33,436 nucleotides of DNA, taken from the NCBI RefSeq assembly GCF_938028825.1, contig NZ_CALIZP010000089.1:1-33436 (forward strand), written 5' to 3'. Position 1 is the first letter of the stretch; each line of letters starts with the position of its first letter. Below the pieces are notes generated by a model. That model was not told the DNA's origin. It ran no database searches and was given only the letters and a program-made list of their open reading frames with translations. The position numbers were made by a program, and so were the translations under genes. This document shows, in pieces, positions 22,783 through 31,354 of this stretch. Source of the DNA: an uncultured Cardiobacterium sp. Lineage in GTDB: Bacteria; Pseudomonadota; Gammaproteobacteria; Cardiobacteriales; Cardiobacteriaceae.

Positions 22783-23619
22783 TCAAAGTCCTGGATTGGC
22801 GCGGTAGAGGCGCAGTTGGCCGTCCTGCCAGCGGTAGAGGTGCGGGCTGACGGGGTGGGCGGTTTTGCTGCTGACTTCGCTGATGAGCGTTTGCAGTTCT
22901 TGCAGGCTGGCGGCGCCGTCGTCTTTGGCGAGCAGCAGTTCACCGCGCGAGGGGACGGCGAAGACGGCGCTGTGCAGCCAGCCGGGCGGCAGGATTTCGT
23001 CGATGATGAGCAGCAGCGAGGCGTCGTACACGCCGTCCAGCACGAGGCTGTAAGCCCCGCCTTCGAGGCGGTAGAGTTTGCTGCGGTGTTTGCGTTTGCG
23101 CAGGTTTTTGATGGCGCGGGTACGCAGCAGCAGCGGGTTGCCGTAGCCCAACGCTTCGCTTTCTGCCTGCGAGAGGTAGCGCAGCCCGGCCGGGCATTCG
23201 TACACGTAGCAGATGAAGAGGTCGGCGAGGTAGGGTTGGGCGGTGATGAGGTCTTTCAGTTCTTTTTCTGGCTGGCGCTCGGCGAGTTGTTTTTGCAGTT
23301 CTTGCAGCCAGCCCGCGCTTTTAATTTGCGGCATGATGGCTTCGGGGTCATCTGCCGGGGTCTGGCTGATGGTGTGCTCGCTGATGCGTTGCAGTTCGAA
23401 GGCGATGAGTTTTTGCAGTTCTTCCGGGTGTTCCTGGTAGCGCCGGTAGAGGTGTTGCAGCGGCAGGGTCAGCGGCTGGGCGAGGTGGACGTGCAGGTGG
23501 GTGTGCTCGGGCTGATGGCGGTTGAGCTGGATGGAGACGCGCGTCTGGAATTGGCGGCTGATGGTTTCGGCGAGGTCGCGCGCGAATTGTTCGGGGGTGA
23601 GCAGGGTGCTGTCGGTCAT
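22783..23619 (-). CDS. DUF1444-like protein of unknown function
   Basis: A 278-aa soluble protein. The start MTDSTLLTPEQFARDLAETI has AAGGAAG upstream; the longer open frame runs through mepA and is not real. The C-terminal half, with DASLLLIIDEILPPGWLHS followed by FAVPSRGELLLAKDD, resembles DUF1444 (B. subtilis YtpQ) proteins. The N-terminal half has a beta strand pattern (RVSIQLNRHQPEHTHLHVHL) and a helical linker. No catalytic motif is evident. It overlaps the mepA stop codon by 4 bases (ATGA), so it is translated in coupling with mepA as the last gene of thiN-mepA-DUF1444. Confidence 0.65.
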   Translation of the reverse strand: MTDSTLLTPEQFARDLAETISRQFQTRVSIQLNRHQPEHTHLHVHLAQPLTLPLQHLYRRYQEHPEELQKLIAFELQRISEHTISQTPADDPEAIMPQIKSAGWLQELQKQLAERQPEKELKDLITAQPYLADLFICYVYECPAGLRYLSQAESEALGYGNPLLLRTRAIKNLRKRKHRSKLYRLEGGAYSLVLDGVYDASLLLIIDEILPPGWLHSAVFAVPSRGELLLAKDDGAASLQELQTLISEVSSKTAHPVSPHLYRWQDGQLRLYRANPGL

Positions 23620-24461
23620 GGTGTGCTTCCTTGTAGCAGGGTCAGGCAGGCGGCGGGCGGGGTTTTCGGTGGTTTGGGCGGGCGCGGCGGTTGCGGTCTG
23701 GGGTTCAGGACGGCATCGCTCTGGTCGGCTACCCATTTGCGCAGGTCGGCATTGCAGCCGTCGCCTGCCGGAATGGCGGGCTGGGTGATGCATTCGGGGC
23801 TGCCGGGCGGGCAGTTCAGGCGGACGTGGAAATGGGCGTCGTGACCAATCCACGGGCGGATTTTGCGCAGCCAGCGGGTGTCGGACTCGCTGTCGCAGAG
23901 GTGCTGTTTGATGACGGGGTTGACGAAGATGCGGTTGGTTTCCGGGAAGGTGGCGGCGGCGTGCAGGGCATCGCGGTAGGCAGTTTGCCACTCACCGGGG
24001 GCGAGGGTGCCAGCGGCGGCGTCCACCATCGACGGCGGTTCAATCTCCGGGTCAGGCTGGTGACCGCGTGGCACGGTGTAGAACCAGATGTCCACGTCGA
24101 GGCCGTTGCGGTGGCTGCCGTGGCCGAAAGGCATTTCGCCGCCGGCAGGCTGGCTGAGGTCGCCGATGAGGATGGATGACTGGTGCAGGCTGGCGATTTC
24201 ATGGCCGACGTGGCGCACCAGGCGCAGGGTGATGGGCTGGCTGTAATAGCGGTTGCGCCAGCGGCGGATGCTGATGAAGCCTTCGCCTTGTGCTTCCAGG
24301 GTCTGCGCGCCGAGCTGGCAGCCGTTTGCGGCGCCGCCGATGGCCTGCGGGGTATGGCCGATGGGGGCGGGGATGCGGCTCCATTCGTTGCTTTTGTCGG
24401 GGTCTTTGGCAGCGACGGTTGCGCCGAGCAGGGTAATCAACAGGAAGGTCAGGTATTTCAT
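23616..24461 (-). CDS. mepA: Penicillin-insensitive murein endopeptidase MepA
   Basis: A periplasmic LAS-type metallopeptidase that cuts the D-Ala-meso-DAP cross-links of peptidoglycan. It has 281 aa (E. coli 274). A signal peptide covers about residues 1-18 (MKYLTFLLITLLGATVAA). The Zn-binding motif HGSHRNGLDVD lies at 114-124 and a second set in GHDAHFHVRLNCP (about 206-218). Cysteines at 48, 189, 217, 224, 235 and 272 could form the family's disulfides. The C-terminal tail is proline-rich (RPQPPRPPKPPKTPP). It follows thiN by 9 bp. Confidence 0.95.
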   Translation of the reverse strand: MKYLTFLLITLLGATVAAKDPDKSNEWSRIPAPIGHTPQAIGGAANGCQLGAQTLEAQGEGFISIRRWRNRYYSQPITLRLVRHVGHEIASLHQSSILIGDLSQPAGGEMPFGHGSHRNGLDVDIWFYTVPRGHQPDPEIEPPSMVDAAAGTLAPGEWQTAYRDALHAAATFPETNRIFVNPVIKQHLCDSESDTRWLRKIRPWIGHDAHFHVRLNCPPGSPECITQPAIPAGDGCNADLRKWVADQSDAVLNPRPQPPRPPKPPKTPPAACLTLLQGSTP

Positions 24462-24470
24462 TTTTCTGCG

Positions 24471-25139
24471 TTATTGGGTGAATGAAGGGGAAATGATACA
24501 TGAATGTAATGTGCCGCTTGCGGCGGTGGGGACGATGACCAGCCCGGCGCCGCTTTGCCAGCGGATGGCGGCACGTGCAGCGCAGAGTTCGTTACGCGCA
24601 CCGTGGGCGCGAAACGGCGTCAGATGGAGGCCTTCTGCTGCCCAGCGCAGGCCGCTGTTGGCAAGGCCGTGGATTGCCGTCAAGGCAAATATGCTGACTT
24701 TGTCGCCTGCCTGGCCGTGTATCTCCCAGGCAGCGGGGCCGTGCGCGAAGGCATACGTCGCCGTGCGGCCGTAAAGCAGCGTCGGCAGGGCAAAGCGTGG
24801 CAGCACCCACAGGTTGGCAAAAGCATGATCCGCCTCGCCGCCCGCCGCGCCGATGATTTGCACGGTGCGCGCCTGCGGGTGATGTTGCGCGATATGGGCG
24901 AGGGCGAGTTCGGCATCCGTTTCGTCCTTATTGACGGGAAAAGCGAGACGCGGCACGGCGGCGTATCGCGCGGCGAGAGCGGCATCGCTGCTGTCAAAAT
25001 CGCCCAGCCACAGCGACGGCACGACGCCAAGCACGGCGGCATGACGCATCCCGCCATCAACCGCCACGACCACATCCCCCGCCTGCGGCAGATGCGGCGG
25101 CGGGGCAAATTCCCCGGCCAGCAGCAACCAGACATCCAT
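24471..25139 (-). CDS. thiN: Thiamine pyrophosphokinase
   Basis: This enzyme transfers pyrophosphate from ATP to thiamine, giving thiamine diphosphate and AMP. The start MDVWLLLAGEFAPPP has GGAGGG 9 bp upstream and gives 222 aa, normal for the family; the open frame continues far upstream without conservation. Motifs are VDGG (27-30), LGDFDS (45-50), KDETDAELAL (71-80) and GAAGGEADHAFANL (97-110). The C-terminal beta domain contains VSIFAL and GLANSGLRW. Bacteria that make thiamine monophosphate use ThiL instead, so its presence suggests use of imported or salvaged thiamine. Confidence 0.92.
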   Translation of the reverse strand: MDVWLLLAGEFAPPPHLPQAGDVVVAVDGGMRHAAVLGVVPSLWLGDFDSSDAALAARYAAVPRLAFPVNKDETDAELALAHIAQHHPQARTVQIIGAAGGEADHAFANLWVLPRFALPTLLYGRTATYAFAHGPAAWEIHGQAGDKVSIFALTAIHGLANSGLRWAAEGLHLTPFRAHGARNELCAARAAIRWQSGAGLVIVPTAASGTLHSCIISPSFTQ

Positions 25140-25261
25140 CCCGTCATCCCTCCGAAAAGCCGCTATTTTGCCCGCTTGACGGCCCGACGGGCAGCCAAAA
25201 AACAACATCGGAAAAATTGAAGGGATTACACTGTGGCGGTCATACACAACGGGAGACCACC

Positions 25262-25840
25262 ATGCGTCCCGACCTTCGCCAATACCTCGACACCCTCTAT
25301 CACACCTACCACAGCGCCGATGCCGCCCAAGCCGACCGCCTGCACCGCTGGCGCAGCATCGAGCCGGCAAGCGCCGCATTGCTCGCCGTGCTCGTCGTGG
25401 CCAAACAGGCGCAAAACCTGCTCGAAATCGGCACCTCGGGCGGCTACTCCACCCTGTGGCTGGCAGAAGCCGCCGCGCAGACGGGCGGCCGCCTGACCAC
25501 ACTGGAAATCGACCCCGCGCGCCATGCCACCGCCAGTCAACACCTGCACGCCTGCGGACTGGCCGCGACCGCCCTCTGCGTGGACGCCGCCGCCTTCCTG
25601 CGCGACACCGAGGAAACTTACGACTTCATCCTGCTTGACGCGGAACGCCCCGCCTACCCCGCCTACTGGCCGGATCTCCGCCGCTGCCTGGCGCGCAGCG
25701 GCAGCCTGCTGGTGGTGGACAACGTCATCTCGCACGCCGCGCAAGTGCAGGACTTCACCGCCCTGGTCACCGCCGCCGAAGACTACCGCCACAGCATCGT
25801 GCCCATCGGCGCGGGGCTGCTGCTGGTGGTGAAGCAATAA
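25262..25840 (+). CDS. SAM-dependent O-methyltransferase family protein
   Basis: A class I methyltransferase of 192 aa, similar to the family 3 O-methyltransferases (COMT-like). GGGAGA lies before the start. Motif I is LLEIGTSGGYSTLWLA (about 53-68), followed by the acidic strand LTTLEIDP and then FILLDAERPAYPAYWPDL, where the aspartate could bind the catalytic metal. LLVVDNVISHA matches the metal-binding DNVL.. motif. The substrate is unknown. Three genes (this, DUF1963, rsmJ) follow on the same strand with short gaps of 45 and 11 bp. Confidence 0.85.
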   Translation: MRPDLRQYLDTLYHTYHSADAAQADRLHRWRSIEPASAALLAVLVVAKQAQNLLEIGTSGGYSTLWLAEAAAQTGGRLTTLEIDPARHATASQHLHACGLAATALCVDAAAFLRDTEETYDFILLDAERPAYPAYWPDLRRCLARSGSLLVVDNVISHAAQVQDFTALVTAAEDYRHSIVPIGAGLLLVVKQ

Positions 25841-25885
25841 CGGAAAATCACCGATTGACCCACATCCCTCAACCCGGAGAAAAAC

Positions 25886-26848
25886 ATGAACCCTGAAAAA
25901 CTGACCCAAGAAGAAATCCTGGCCCAACTGCCGCCAACCGTGCGTGACTACTACCGCGAGCTGGCGCAGCCCTGCATCAGCATCAACGTCAGCGAAGCTG
26001 CCGACGAACTGCCGCTGCTGGCCAGCAAATTCGGCGGCGTTCCCTATATCGCCGCCGGGGAAGACTGCCCGCGCGACCGGCATGGCCTGCCCTATATGCT
26101 GCTGGCGCAATTCAACTTTGCGGAAATCGCCGCGCAAGCGGGGCAACATCCTGACCTGCCTGAGCAGGGGCTGCTGCAAATCTTTTCTCCGATGGATGCC
26201 AACATCGGTTTCCTTGACGCTACCGGCGATTGGGCGCAAGTGCGCTTCCTCCCCGAATTGCCCGGCGATGCCGGCAACCAGACCGCCATCGCTGAAATGC
26301 GCGCCTGGCACGCGGAAATCAGCAAATTATCGAATCCGGAGCTTGGCTTATACAGCGACCTTATTGATGAAGCCTGTGAGGCCTTCAAAGCAAAATACGG
26401 CATCGCCTATTACCTGCCGTTTTACCGCGAGTTGGCACTGCACTTTTCCACCACCATCAGCTATCCGGAAACAGAAGACATCGAAATCGAGCACTACGAC
26501 GAACAAGGCGAAGGGCATTACCGCTTCGGCAAAATATACGACGAAGCCGTGGCAGAACTTTGCGATGCCCTGCCGCGCAATCACGAATGCCGCCTGCTCG
26601 GTTATGCCACCTACCCCCAATACGATCCCCGTTACGTATCCATCTATAACGGCGAAGAAGATAAAACGATCATTCACACCAACATGCGCCTGCTCTTCCA
26701 GCTGACAGAAGCGGGCGTATTCCGCAACAGCGAAGGGAAGTGGTGTGCACTTGTGCCATTCAGCATGGCGGCACAATGCTTCATCGACCGCGAAAGCCTG
26801 AAAAAACGCGACTTTTCCAAACTGATGTTCTTCGCCGCCGGAGATTGA
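25886..26848 (+). CDS. YwqG/DUF1963 family protein
   Basis: A 320-aa soluble protein of unknown function. GGAG lies 8 bp before the start. The family pattern is visible: SKFGGVPYIAAGEDCPRD, LPYMLLAQFNFAEI, GLLQIFSP, the aromatic-rich middle with LLGYATYPQYDP, and a C-terminus with CFIDRESLKKRDFSKLMFFAAGD. The usual GD.G block before that end seems altered here (GKWCALVPFSMAAQ). In other bacteria such genes are often accessory or linked to polymorphic toxin immunity, but nothing next to it here suggests a toxin. Confidence 0.8.
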   Translation: MNPEKLTQEEILAQLPPTVRDYYRELAQPCISINVSEAADELPLLASKFGGVPYIAAGEDCPRDRHGLPYMLLAQFNFAEIAAQAGQHPDLPEQGLLQIFSPMDANIGFLDATGDWAQVRFLPELPGDAGNQTAIAEMRAWHAEISKLSNPELGLYSDLIDEACEAFKAKYGIAYYLPFYRELALHFSTTISYPETEDIEIEHYDEQGEGHYRFGKIYDEAVAELCDALPRNHECRLLGYATYPQYDPRYVSIYNGEEDKTIIHTNMRLLFQLTEAGVFRNSEGKWCALVPFSMAAQCFIDRESLKKRDFSKLMFFAAGD

Positions 26849-26859
26849 AGCGCAGCACC

Positions 26860-27558
26860 ATGACCCTCTACCTGCTCAGCGATCCGCCCGACCCGCCGCC
26901 CACCGCCTGCCGCATCCATCACCCCGATGACGCCGCAGGTGGTTACTACCTGCACTGGCGGGATGGCCGCTACCATCTCTGCGACCGCGAGCAGCGCCAC
27001 CCGCCGTTGACGCTTGATTTCAGCAGTTACCTCAAACGCAGCGGCAGCGAAACCCTGCCGAAAACCCTGCGCGGCATGGCGGGCGCGCAGGTGGCGGACG
27101 CTACTGCCGGCTGGGGCAAAGATGCCTGGCTGCTCGCCTCACGCGGTTTCTCCCTCACCCTCTACGAGCAAAACCCCTATCTACACACGCTGCTTGCCGC
27201 CGCTCTCGCGGAGGCTCGCGATAACCCTAAAACTGCTGCTATCGCGACCCGTCTGACGCTTGTCCACGCCGACGCCGCAACCGCGCTGCCGCCGCAAGGT
27301 TTTGACGCGGTATATCTTGACCCGATGTACCCCGAGCGGCGCAAAAGCGCGAAAGTCAAAAAGCATATGCAGGCGCTGCAACAACTCATCGGGCATGACG
27401 GCGACGACGCCGCACTCCTCGCCCGCGCCCGCCTCGCCGCCACCCGCCGCGTCATCGTCAAGCGCCCGCAACATGCGCCGCCGCTGGCGGATGCCGCGCC
27501 GGATTACCACATCGACGGCCCCAACACCCGCTACGACATTTATAGCCAATTAAAATAA
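26860..27558 (+). CDS. rsmJ: 16S rRNA (guanine(1516)-N(2))-methyltransferase
   Basis: This SAM-dependent enzyme methylates G1516 of 16S rRNA in the small ribosomal subunit. The start at MTLYLLSDPPDPPP gives 232 aa; the frame is open 40 codons upstream inside DUF1963, which is not conserved. Motifs are VADATAGWGKDAWLLASRG (78-96), the SAM loop, and LDPMYPERRKSAKVKKHM (catalytic DPMYP at 154-158). The C-terminus ...NTRYDIYSQLK is complete. The end of an IS5-family remnant begins at the base immediately after the stop codon. Confidence 0.93.
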   Translation: MTLYLLSDPPDPPPTACRIHHPDDAAGGYYLHWRDGRYHLCDREQRHPPLTLDFSSYLKRSGSETLPKTLRGMAGAQVADATAGWGKDAWLLASRGFSLTLYEQNPYLHTLLAAALAEARDNPKTAAIATRLTLVHADAATALPPQGFDAVYLDPMYPERRKSAKVKKHMQALQQLIGHDGDDAALLARARLAATRRVIVKRPQHAPPLADAAPDYHIDGPNTRYDIYSQLK

Positions 27559-28274
27559 GAACGTGTTCATAGTCTCCGCAGCAGGACTCCCAAGAAAGCC
27601 GAAACTACCATTTGCAAGCCGGTACTCAACTTACGCTCACCGTTTTTCCAAAGCCGCCTGTTCTTTTCCAACCAGGAAAAACTGCGCTCTACTATCCACC
27701 GCTTCGGTAATATCTTAGGGGCTGTTGACATTATTGTAGGGCGATGAGTGGCAGTCAGATAAATATTGGCGGAAAAGGATATATCCGTCTTTTCCGCCCG
27801 CATGGCGGCCTTCTTGAACCCATTCAATTTACAGAAGAAATTTTCAACCAGATGCCGCCACTTGTACATCTCCCTGTCATACTCACGCGCGGGCTTGCGG
27901 TTACTGCGCGGCGGGATAACCACTTTACTGCCGCGTTCTGTCAAATCCTTAACCGGCCAATCCGCATCAAACGCCTTATCCGCCGGGAGTACCCCAAATT
28001 CCCTATCCGCCTCACCGCTGATTTCCGCAAAGATTCCGGTAAAGCGCTCTGCTTTGCTCCGGCGGCGGTAGTGCCGGAACACGCTGTTCCATTTGCCAAA
28101 TTCCCTGGGTAAATCCCGCCACGGGCTGCCGGTGCGCACTATCCACAGAACGGCTTCTATATAGCTGCGCACTTTGACCGGGGAGCTGTCGTCACTGTCG
28201 GTATAGGTGCCGTCGTAGGCGGCGAAGCCGGCCGGCGCTGATGAGGGCGGCCAGGTTGAATGCGGTTTTTGCAT
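27559..28274 (-). mobile_element. Composite scar of two IS5-family insertion sequences
   Basis: The left piece, 27559-27717, begins with an IS-like end GAACGTGTTCATAGTC and encodes the C-terminus of one IS5-family transposase. At 27718 a second, different IS end, GGGGCTGTTGACATTATTG, starts the second piece (27718 to at least 28274), which encodes most of another IS5-family transposase with a large internal gap. No matching partner end for either element was found beyond 28274. The remnants suggest that one element inserted into the other, followed by deletion. Confidence 0.75.
27567..28274 (-). pseudogene. Chimeric, internally deleted IS5-family transposase
   Basis: The frame is open for 235 codons but joins parts of two transposases. 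Residues about 1-85 are an N-terminal IS5-type part (WIVRTGSPWRDLPREFGKWN, FRHYRRRSKAERF). About 90 residues expected next, with the first catalytic Asp (DSTIVRAH-like) and the GGQ.HD region, are missing. The frame then resumes at LPADKAFDADWPV and continues through VIPPRSNRKPAREYD and HLVENFFCKLNGFKKAAMR, the end of that family. At residue 180 or so it crosses the second IS end and continues as a different IS5 subgroup, LPKRWIVERSFSWLEKNRRLW to the stop. Without an intact DDE set it cannot be active. Confidence 0.85.
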
Positions 28275-28449
28275 GGTGTTTACCTCCCGGGTGTGTGGAT
28301 TTCGGTAAACATTTTTTTTGCGATCAATGGCTTATGCGCGCGGCAAAAGCGCGTGATTATCGGCTTGGCGGCGGGGCAAGGCAGACCGTAGGGATTTCCC
28401 CGCGAAGCGGTTATAGTCACCGCTCCTGAATATCCTTACCTGAACGCCC

Positions 28450-29478
28450 ATGCCACGCCTTATTACCGCCCTCCTGCTGCCTGTCCTGCTGTCATACCAC
28501 GCCCACGCCGCCGTCTATCGCGGCGACGACGCCGGGCGTGCCCTCGTCCTCGACAGCGACAGCCTGACCCACCACTACGAAGACGAGCGCCTGCCGTTCC
28601 CGCTTGCGCCAAGCGGCGACTGCCCGGCAGATGCGCGCTGTTACCGCACCGCTGCCGCTACCCTCCTCGAACAACGCGGCGATAACTGGCGCATCAGGGA
28701 CGGCGCGGCGCTTGCGCCCTACACCCCGCCCGTCCGCGACCCCGCCAACCGCCTCTTTGCCACCGAAATGCCCTATGCGGCGGCGCTGCTGGACGACATT
28801 ACCTTCACGGCGGAAAAAGCCACCGCCCACAACGACAAAGCCGTTACCCTGCAAGACTGGCGCGAACCCGCGAGCGGCATCACCCATTTCCTCATCCGCG
28901 ACGGTTACAGCGACGCGGAGCGCGACGCCATCAACCCCTATCTGCGCGCACAGGCGCTCGCTACTCTCTACGCCCGCCGCCAATGCCTGGCCGCACTGCC
29001 TGCGGACAAGCGCGCCGCGCTCGACTACCGCGTCAACATCACCCCGACCTACCTCGGCCCGCGCTACATCAGCGCCCACATCCATGAACAGACCAACTGC
29101 GGCTACGGCGGCCATTACGGCATCACCTACGACATCAAGCAGGCGCGCGGCCTCGAACTCGAAGACCTGTTCTGGATTGGCGGCGGCGCACCGCATTTCC
29201 TCGCCGACGAGAGCCCTGCCGACCAGACCCTGCGCGAAACCCGCGCCGCCTGGCTGCTGGACGCGCTGCAAGCGGCGGCACCACAAACCATGCGCGGCTA
29301 CCCCTACCGCGCCCAAGACTACCAATATCCCTACTTCTACCTCACCCCGCGCGGCCTCTACATCGGCCCGCTGCTGCCGCCGCGCAGGGCTGTCCACGCC
29401 CATCCCGAAGACACCCTCCTGCCTTACGACCTCGTCAGACAGCACCACGGCATCCTCGGTGCCGACGCCATTCCCTGA
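28450..29478 (+). CDS. Secreted/periplasmic hypothetical protein, DUF3298 (RsiV-like) C-terminus
   Basis: A 342-aa protein with a signal peptide (MPRLITALLLPVLLSYHAHA, cut near residue 20). The C-terminal half resembles DUF3298/RsiV-like proteins: GGHYGITYDIKQARGLELEDLF, then QYPYFYLTPRGLYIGPLLPP and DTLLPYDLVRQH. Four cysteines in the mature part (CPADARCY, RRQCLA, TNCGYGG) could form disulfides. Similar domains are found in lysozyme-binding anti-sigma factors and in uncharacterised periplasmic proteins, but no membrane segment or anti-sigma domain is present here. Start codon support is weak. It may be monocistronic. Confidence 0.65.
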   Translation: MPRLITALLLPVLLSYHAHAAVYRGDDAGRALVLDSDSLTHHYEDERLPFPLAPSGDCPADARCYRTAAATLLEQRGDNWRIRDGAALAPYTPPVRDPANRLFATEMPYAAALLDDITFTAEKATAHNDKAVTLQDWREPASGITHFLIRDGYSDAERDAINPYLRAQALATLYARRQCLAALPADKRAALDYRVNITPTYLGPRYISAHIHEQTNCGYGGHYGITYDIKQARGLELEDLFWIGGGAPHFLADESPADQTLRETRAAWLLDALQAAAPQTMRGYPYRAQDYQYPYFYLTPRGLYIGPLLPPRRAVHAHPEDTLLPYDLVRQHHGILGADAIP

Positions 29479-29508
29479 CCCCGCCGGCGGCATACCGCGC
29501 CTGTCGCC

Positions 29509-29539
29509 TTGTCACGCGGCGGCAGGCAAGTAGTAAGAT
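29509..29539 (+). promoter_or_regulatory. Weak candidate promoter of the hemB operon
   Basis: TTGTCA (29509-29514) and, 19 bp on, TAAGAT (29534-29539); a 16-bp spacing to TAGTAA is the alternative. It lies 28 bp before the hemB start. Visual call with low certainty. Confidence 0.3.
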
Positions 29540-29567
29540 AGCCTCCCTTTCCCACGGACACCCTACC

Positions 29568-30578
29568 ATGCACATCCCCGCTCAAACCTACCCGCTCACC
29601 CGCAAACGCCGCAACCGCAAGGACGATTTCAGCCGTCGCCTCACCCGCGAACACACCCTGACCGTTGATGACCTCATCCAGCCCGTTTTCATCTGCGAAG
29701 GCGAGCAGAAGCGGGAAGCCATCCCGTCCATGCCCGGCATTGCCCGCTTTTCTATCGACCTCCTCCTGGAAGAATGCCGCGAACTGGTTGCCCTCGGTGT
29801 CCCCGCCATCGCGCCGTTCCCCGTCATCGGCCAGGAACACAAAAGCGCCGATGCTGCCGCCGCTTACGACCCTGACGGCCTCATTCCCCGCGCCGTGCGT
29901 GCCGTGAAAGCGGCGTTTCCGGAACTCGGCATCATGACGGACGTCGCGCTTGACCCCTACACCATTCACGGACAGGACGGCATCACCGACGCCGACGGCT
30001 ACATCCTGAACGACATCACCGTCGCCACCCTCATCAAGCAGGCGCTCTGCCACGCGGACGCAGGCGTGGATATCGTCGCCCCGTCCGACATGATGGACGG
30101 CCGCATCGGTGCCATCCGCCAAGCGCTCGAACAGCACGGCCACAACAACGTGCGCATCATGGCCTATTCCGCCAAATACGCCAGCGCCTACTACGGCCCC
30201 TTCCGCGATGCTGTCGGCTCGGCGGCCAACCTCGGCAAAGCCGACAAACGCACCTACCAGATGGATCCCGCGAACAGCGACGAAGCCCTGCACGAAATCG
30301 CCCTCGACATCAGCGAGGGCGCGGATTACGTCATGGTCAAACCCGGCATGCCCTACCTCGACATCGTCCGCCGCGCCAAAGAGCAATTCGCCTTCCCGCT
30401 TGCCGTGTACCAGGTGAGCGGCGAATACGCCATGCTGAATGCCGCCTTCGCCAACGGCTGGCTCACGCGCGAAGCCATCATCATGGAAACCCTGCTCGGC
30501 TTCAAACGTGCCGGCGCCGACATCATCATCACCTACTTCGCCAAAGAAGCGGCGCAACTACTCAAACACCGCCCATGA
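29568..30578 (+). CDS. hemB: Porphobilinogen synthase (delta-aminolevulinate dehydratase)
   Basis: This cytoplasmic enzyme joins two 5-aminolevulinate molecules to porphobilinogen in haem synthesis. It has 336 aa. The active-site lysines are K203 (MAYSAKYASAYYGPF) and K258 (VMVKPGMPYLD). The metal site is the aspartate-rich DVALDPYTIHGQDG (125-138), where zinc-type enzymes have three cysteines, so this is the Mg-dependent type known from Pseudomonas. The N-terminal RKRRNRKDDFSRRL matches the arm of that type. It overlaps aroE by four bases (ATGA). Confidence 0.96.
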   Translation: MHIPAQTYPLTRKRRNRKDDFSRRLTREHTLTVDDLIQPVFICEGEQKREAIPSMPGIARFSIDLLLEECRELVALGVPAIAPFPVIGQEHKSADAAAAYDPDGLIPRAVRAVKAAFPELGIMTDVALDPYTIHGQDGITDADGYILNDITVATLIKQALCHADAGVDIVAPSDMMDGRIGAIRQALEQHGHNNVRIMAYSAKYASAYYGPFRDAVGSAANLGKADKRTYQMDPANSDEALHEIALDISEGADYVMVKPGMPYLDIVRRAKEQFAFPLAVYQVSGEYAMLNAAFANGWLTREAIIMETLLGFKRAGADIIITYFAKEAAQLLKHRP

Positions 30579-31354
30579 CGACTTACCGCTGCGCCGTCAT
30601 CGGCAACCCCATCGCCCATTCCCGCTCGCCGGACATCCACGCCGCCTTCGCGCAGGCGCGCGGCATCGACCTGCGCTACGAGCGCATCCTCGCCGAAGCA
30701 GATAACTTCGCCGCCATCGTCGCCCAATTCTTCGCTGACGGCGGACGCGGCCTCAACATCACCCTGCCCTATAAAGAAACCGCCTACCGCCTCTGCGCAC
30801 AAACCAGCGCCGACGCGCGACTCGCCGAAGCCGTCAACACCCTGTGGCAAGAAAACGGCAAACTCTGCGGCGACAACACCGACGGCCGCGGCCTGCGCCA
30901 CGCCCTCGAACACGAGCACGCCTACCCGCTCGCCGGCAAACACCTCCTCATCCTCGGCGCGGGCGGGGCGGCGCGCGGCGTCATCGCCCCCCTCTGTGCC
31001 GCAGGGCTTGCCTCCCTGCACATCGCCAACCGCACCGCCGGCAAAGCCGCTGCTATCATCGCCGCCCAACAGCCGCACACCACCGTGCCGCTCACGGCGG
31101 GCAGCCTCGAAGACCTCGCTACCGCGCCCGCTTACGACCTCATCATCAACGCCACCTCGGCGGCGTTCAACAACACCACCTTCACCCTGCCGGACAACAT
31201 CGCACACCCGCAGACCCGCGCCTACGACATGACCTACGGCCGCGACACCCCCTTCCTCGACTGGGCGCGCAAACGCCACCTCACCGCCTACGACGGCAGC
31301 ACCATGCTGCAAGCACAAGCCTGGCTCTCCTTCCAACAATGGTTCCCTATATGA
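30575..31354 (+). CDS. aroE: Shikimate dehydrogenase (NADP+)
   Basis: AroE reduces 3-dehydroshikimate to shikimate in aromatic amino acid synthesis. It has 259 aa. Substrate-binding SRS (16-18), the catalytic pair K67 (NITLPYKETA) and D103 (DNTDGRG), and the NADP loop GAGGAARG (128-135) followed by ANRT are all present. The C-terminus has the conserved YDMTYGRDTPFLDWA and STMLQAQAWLSF. It overlaps hemB upstream and apbC downstream, both as ATGA, so hemB-aroE-apbC is a tightly coupled operon. Confidence 0.95.
   Translation: MTTYRCAVIGNPIAHSRSPDIHAAFAQARGIDLRYERILAEADNFAAIVAQFFADGGRGLNITLPYKETAYRLCAQTSADARLAEAVNTLWQENGKLCGDNTDGRGLRHALEHEHAYPLAGKHLLILGAGGAARGVIAPLCAAGLASLHIANRTAGKAAAIIAAQQPHTTVPLTAGSLEDLATAPAYDLIINATSAAFNNTTFTLPDNIAHPQTRAYDMTYGRDTPFLDWARKRHLTAYDGSTMLQAQAWLSFQQWFPI

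Noticed and set aside
28278..28319. Hairpin GTTTACC / GGTAAAC followed by eight T as a terminator
   Set aside because: The stem is only 7 bp, AT-rich, with a 19-nt loop, and there is no plus-strand gene just upstream except the IS scar. Not strong enough to list as a feature.
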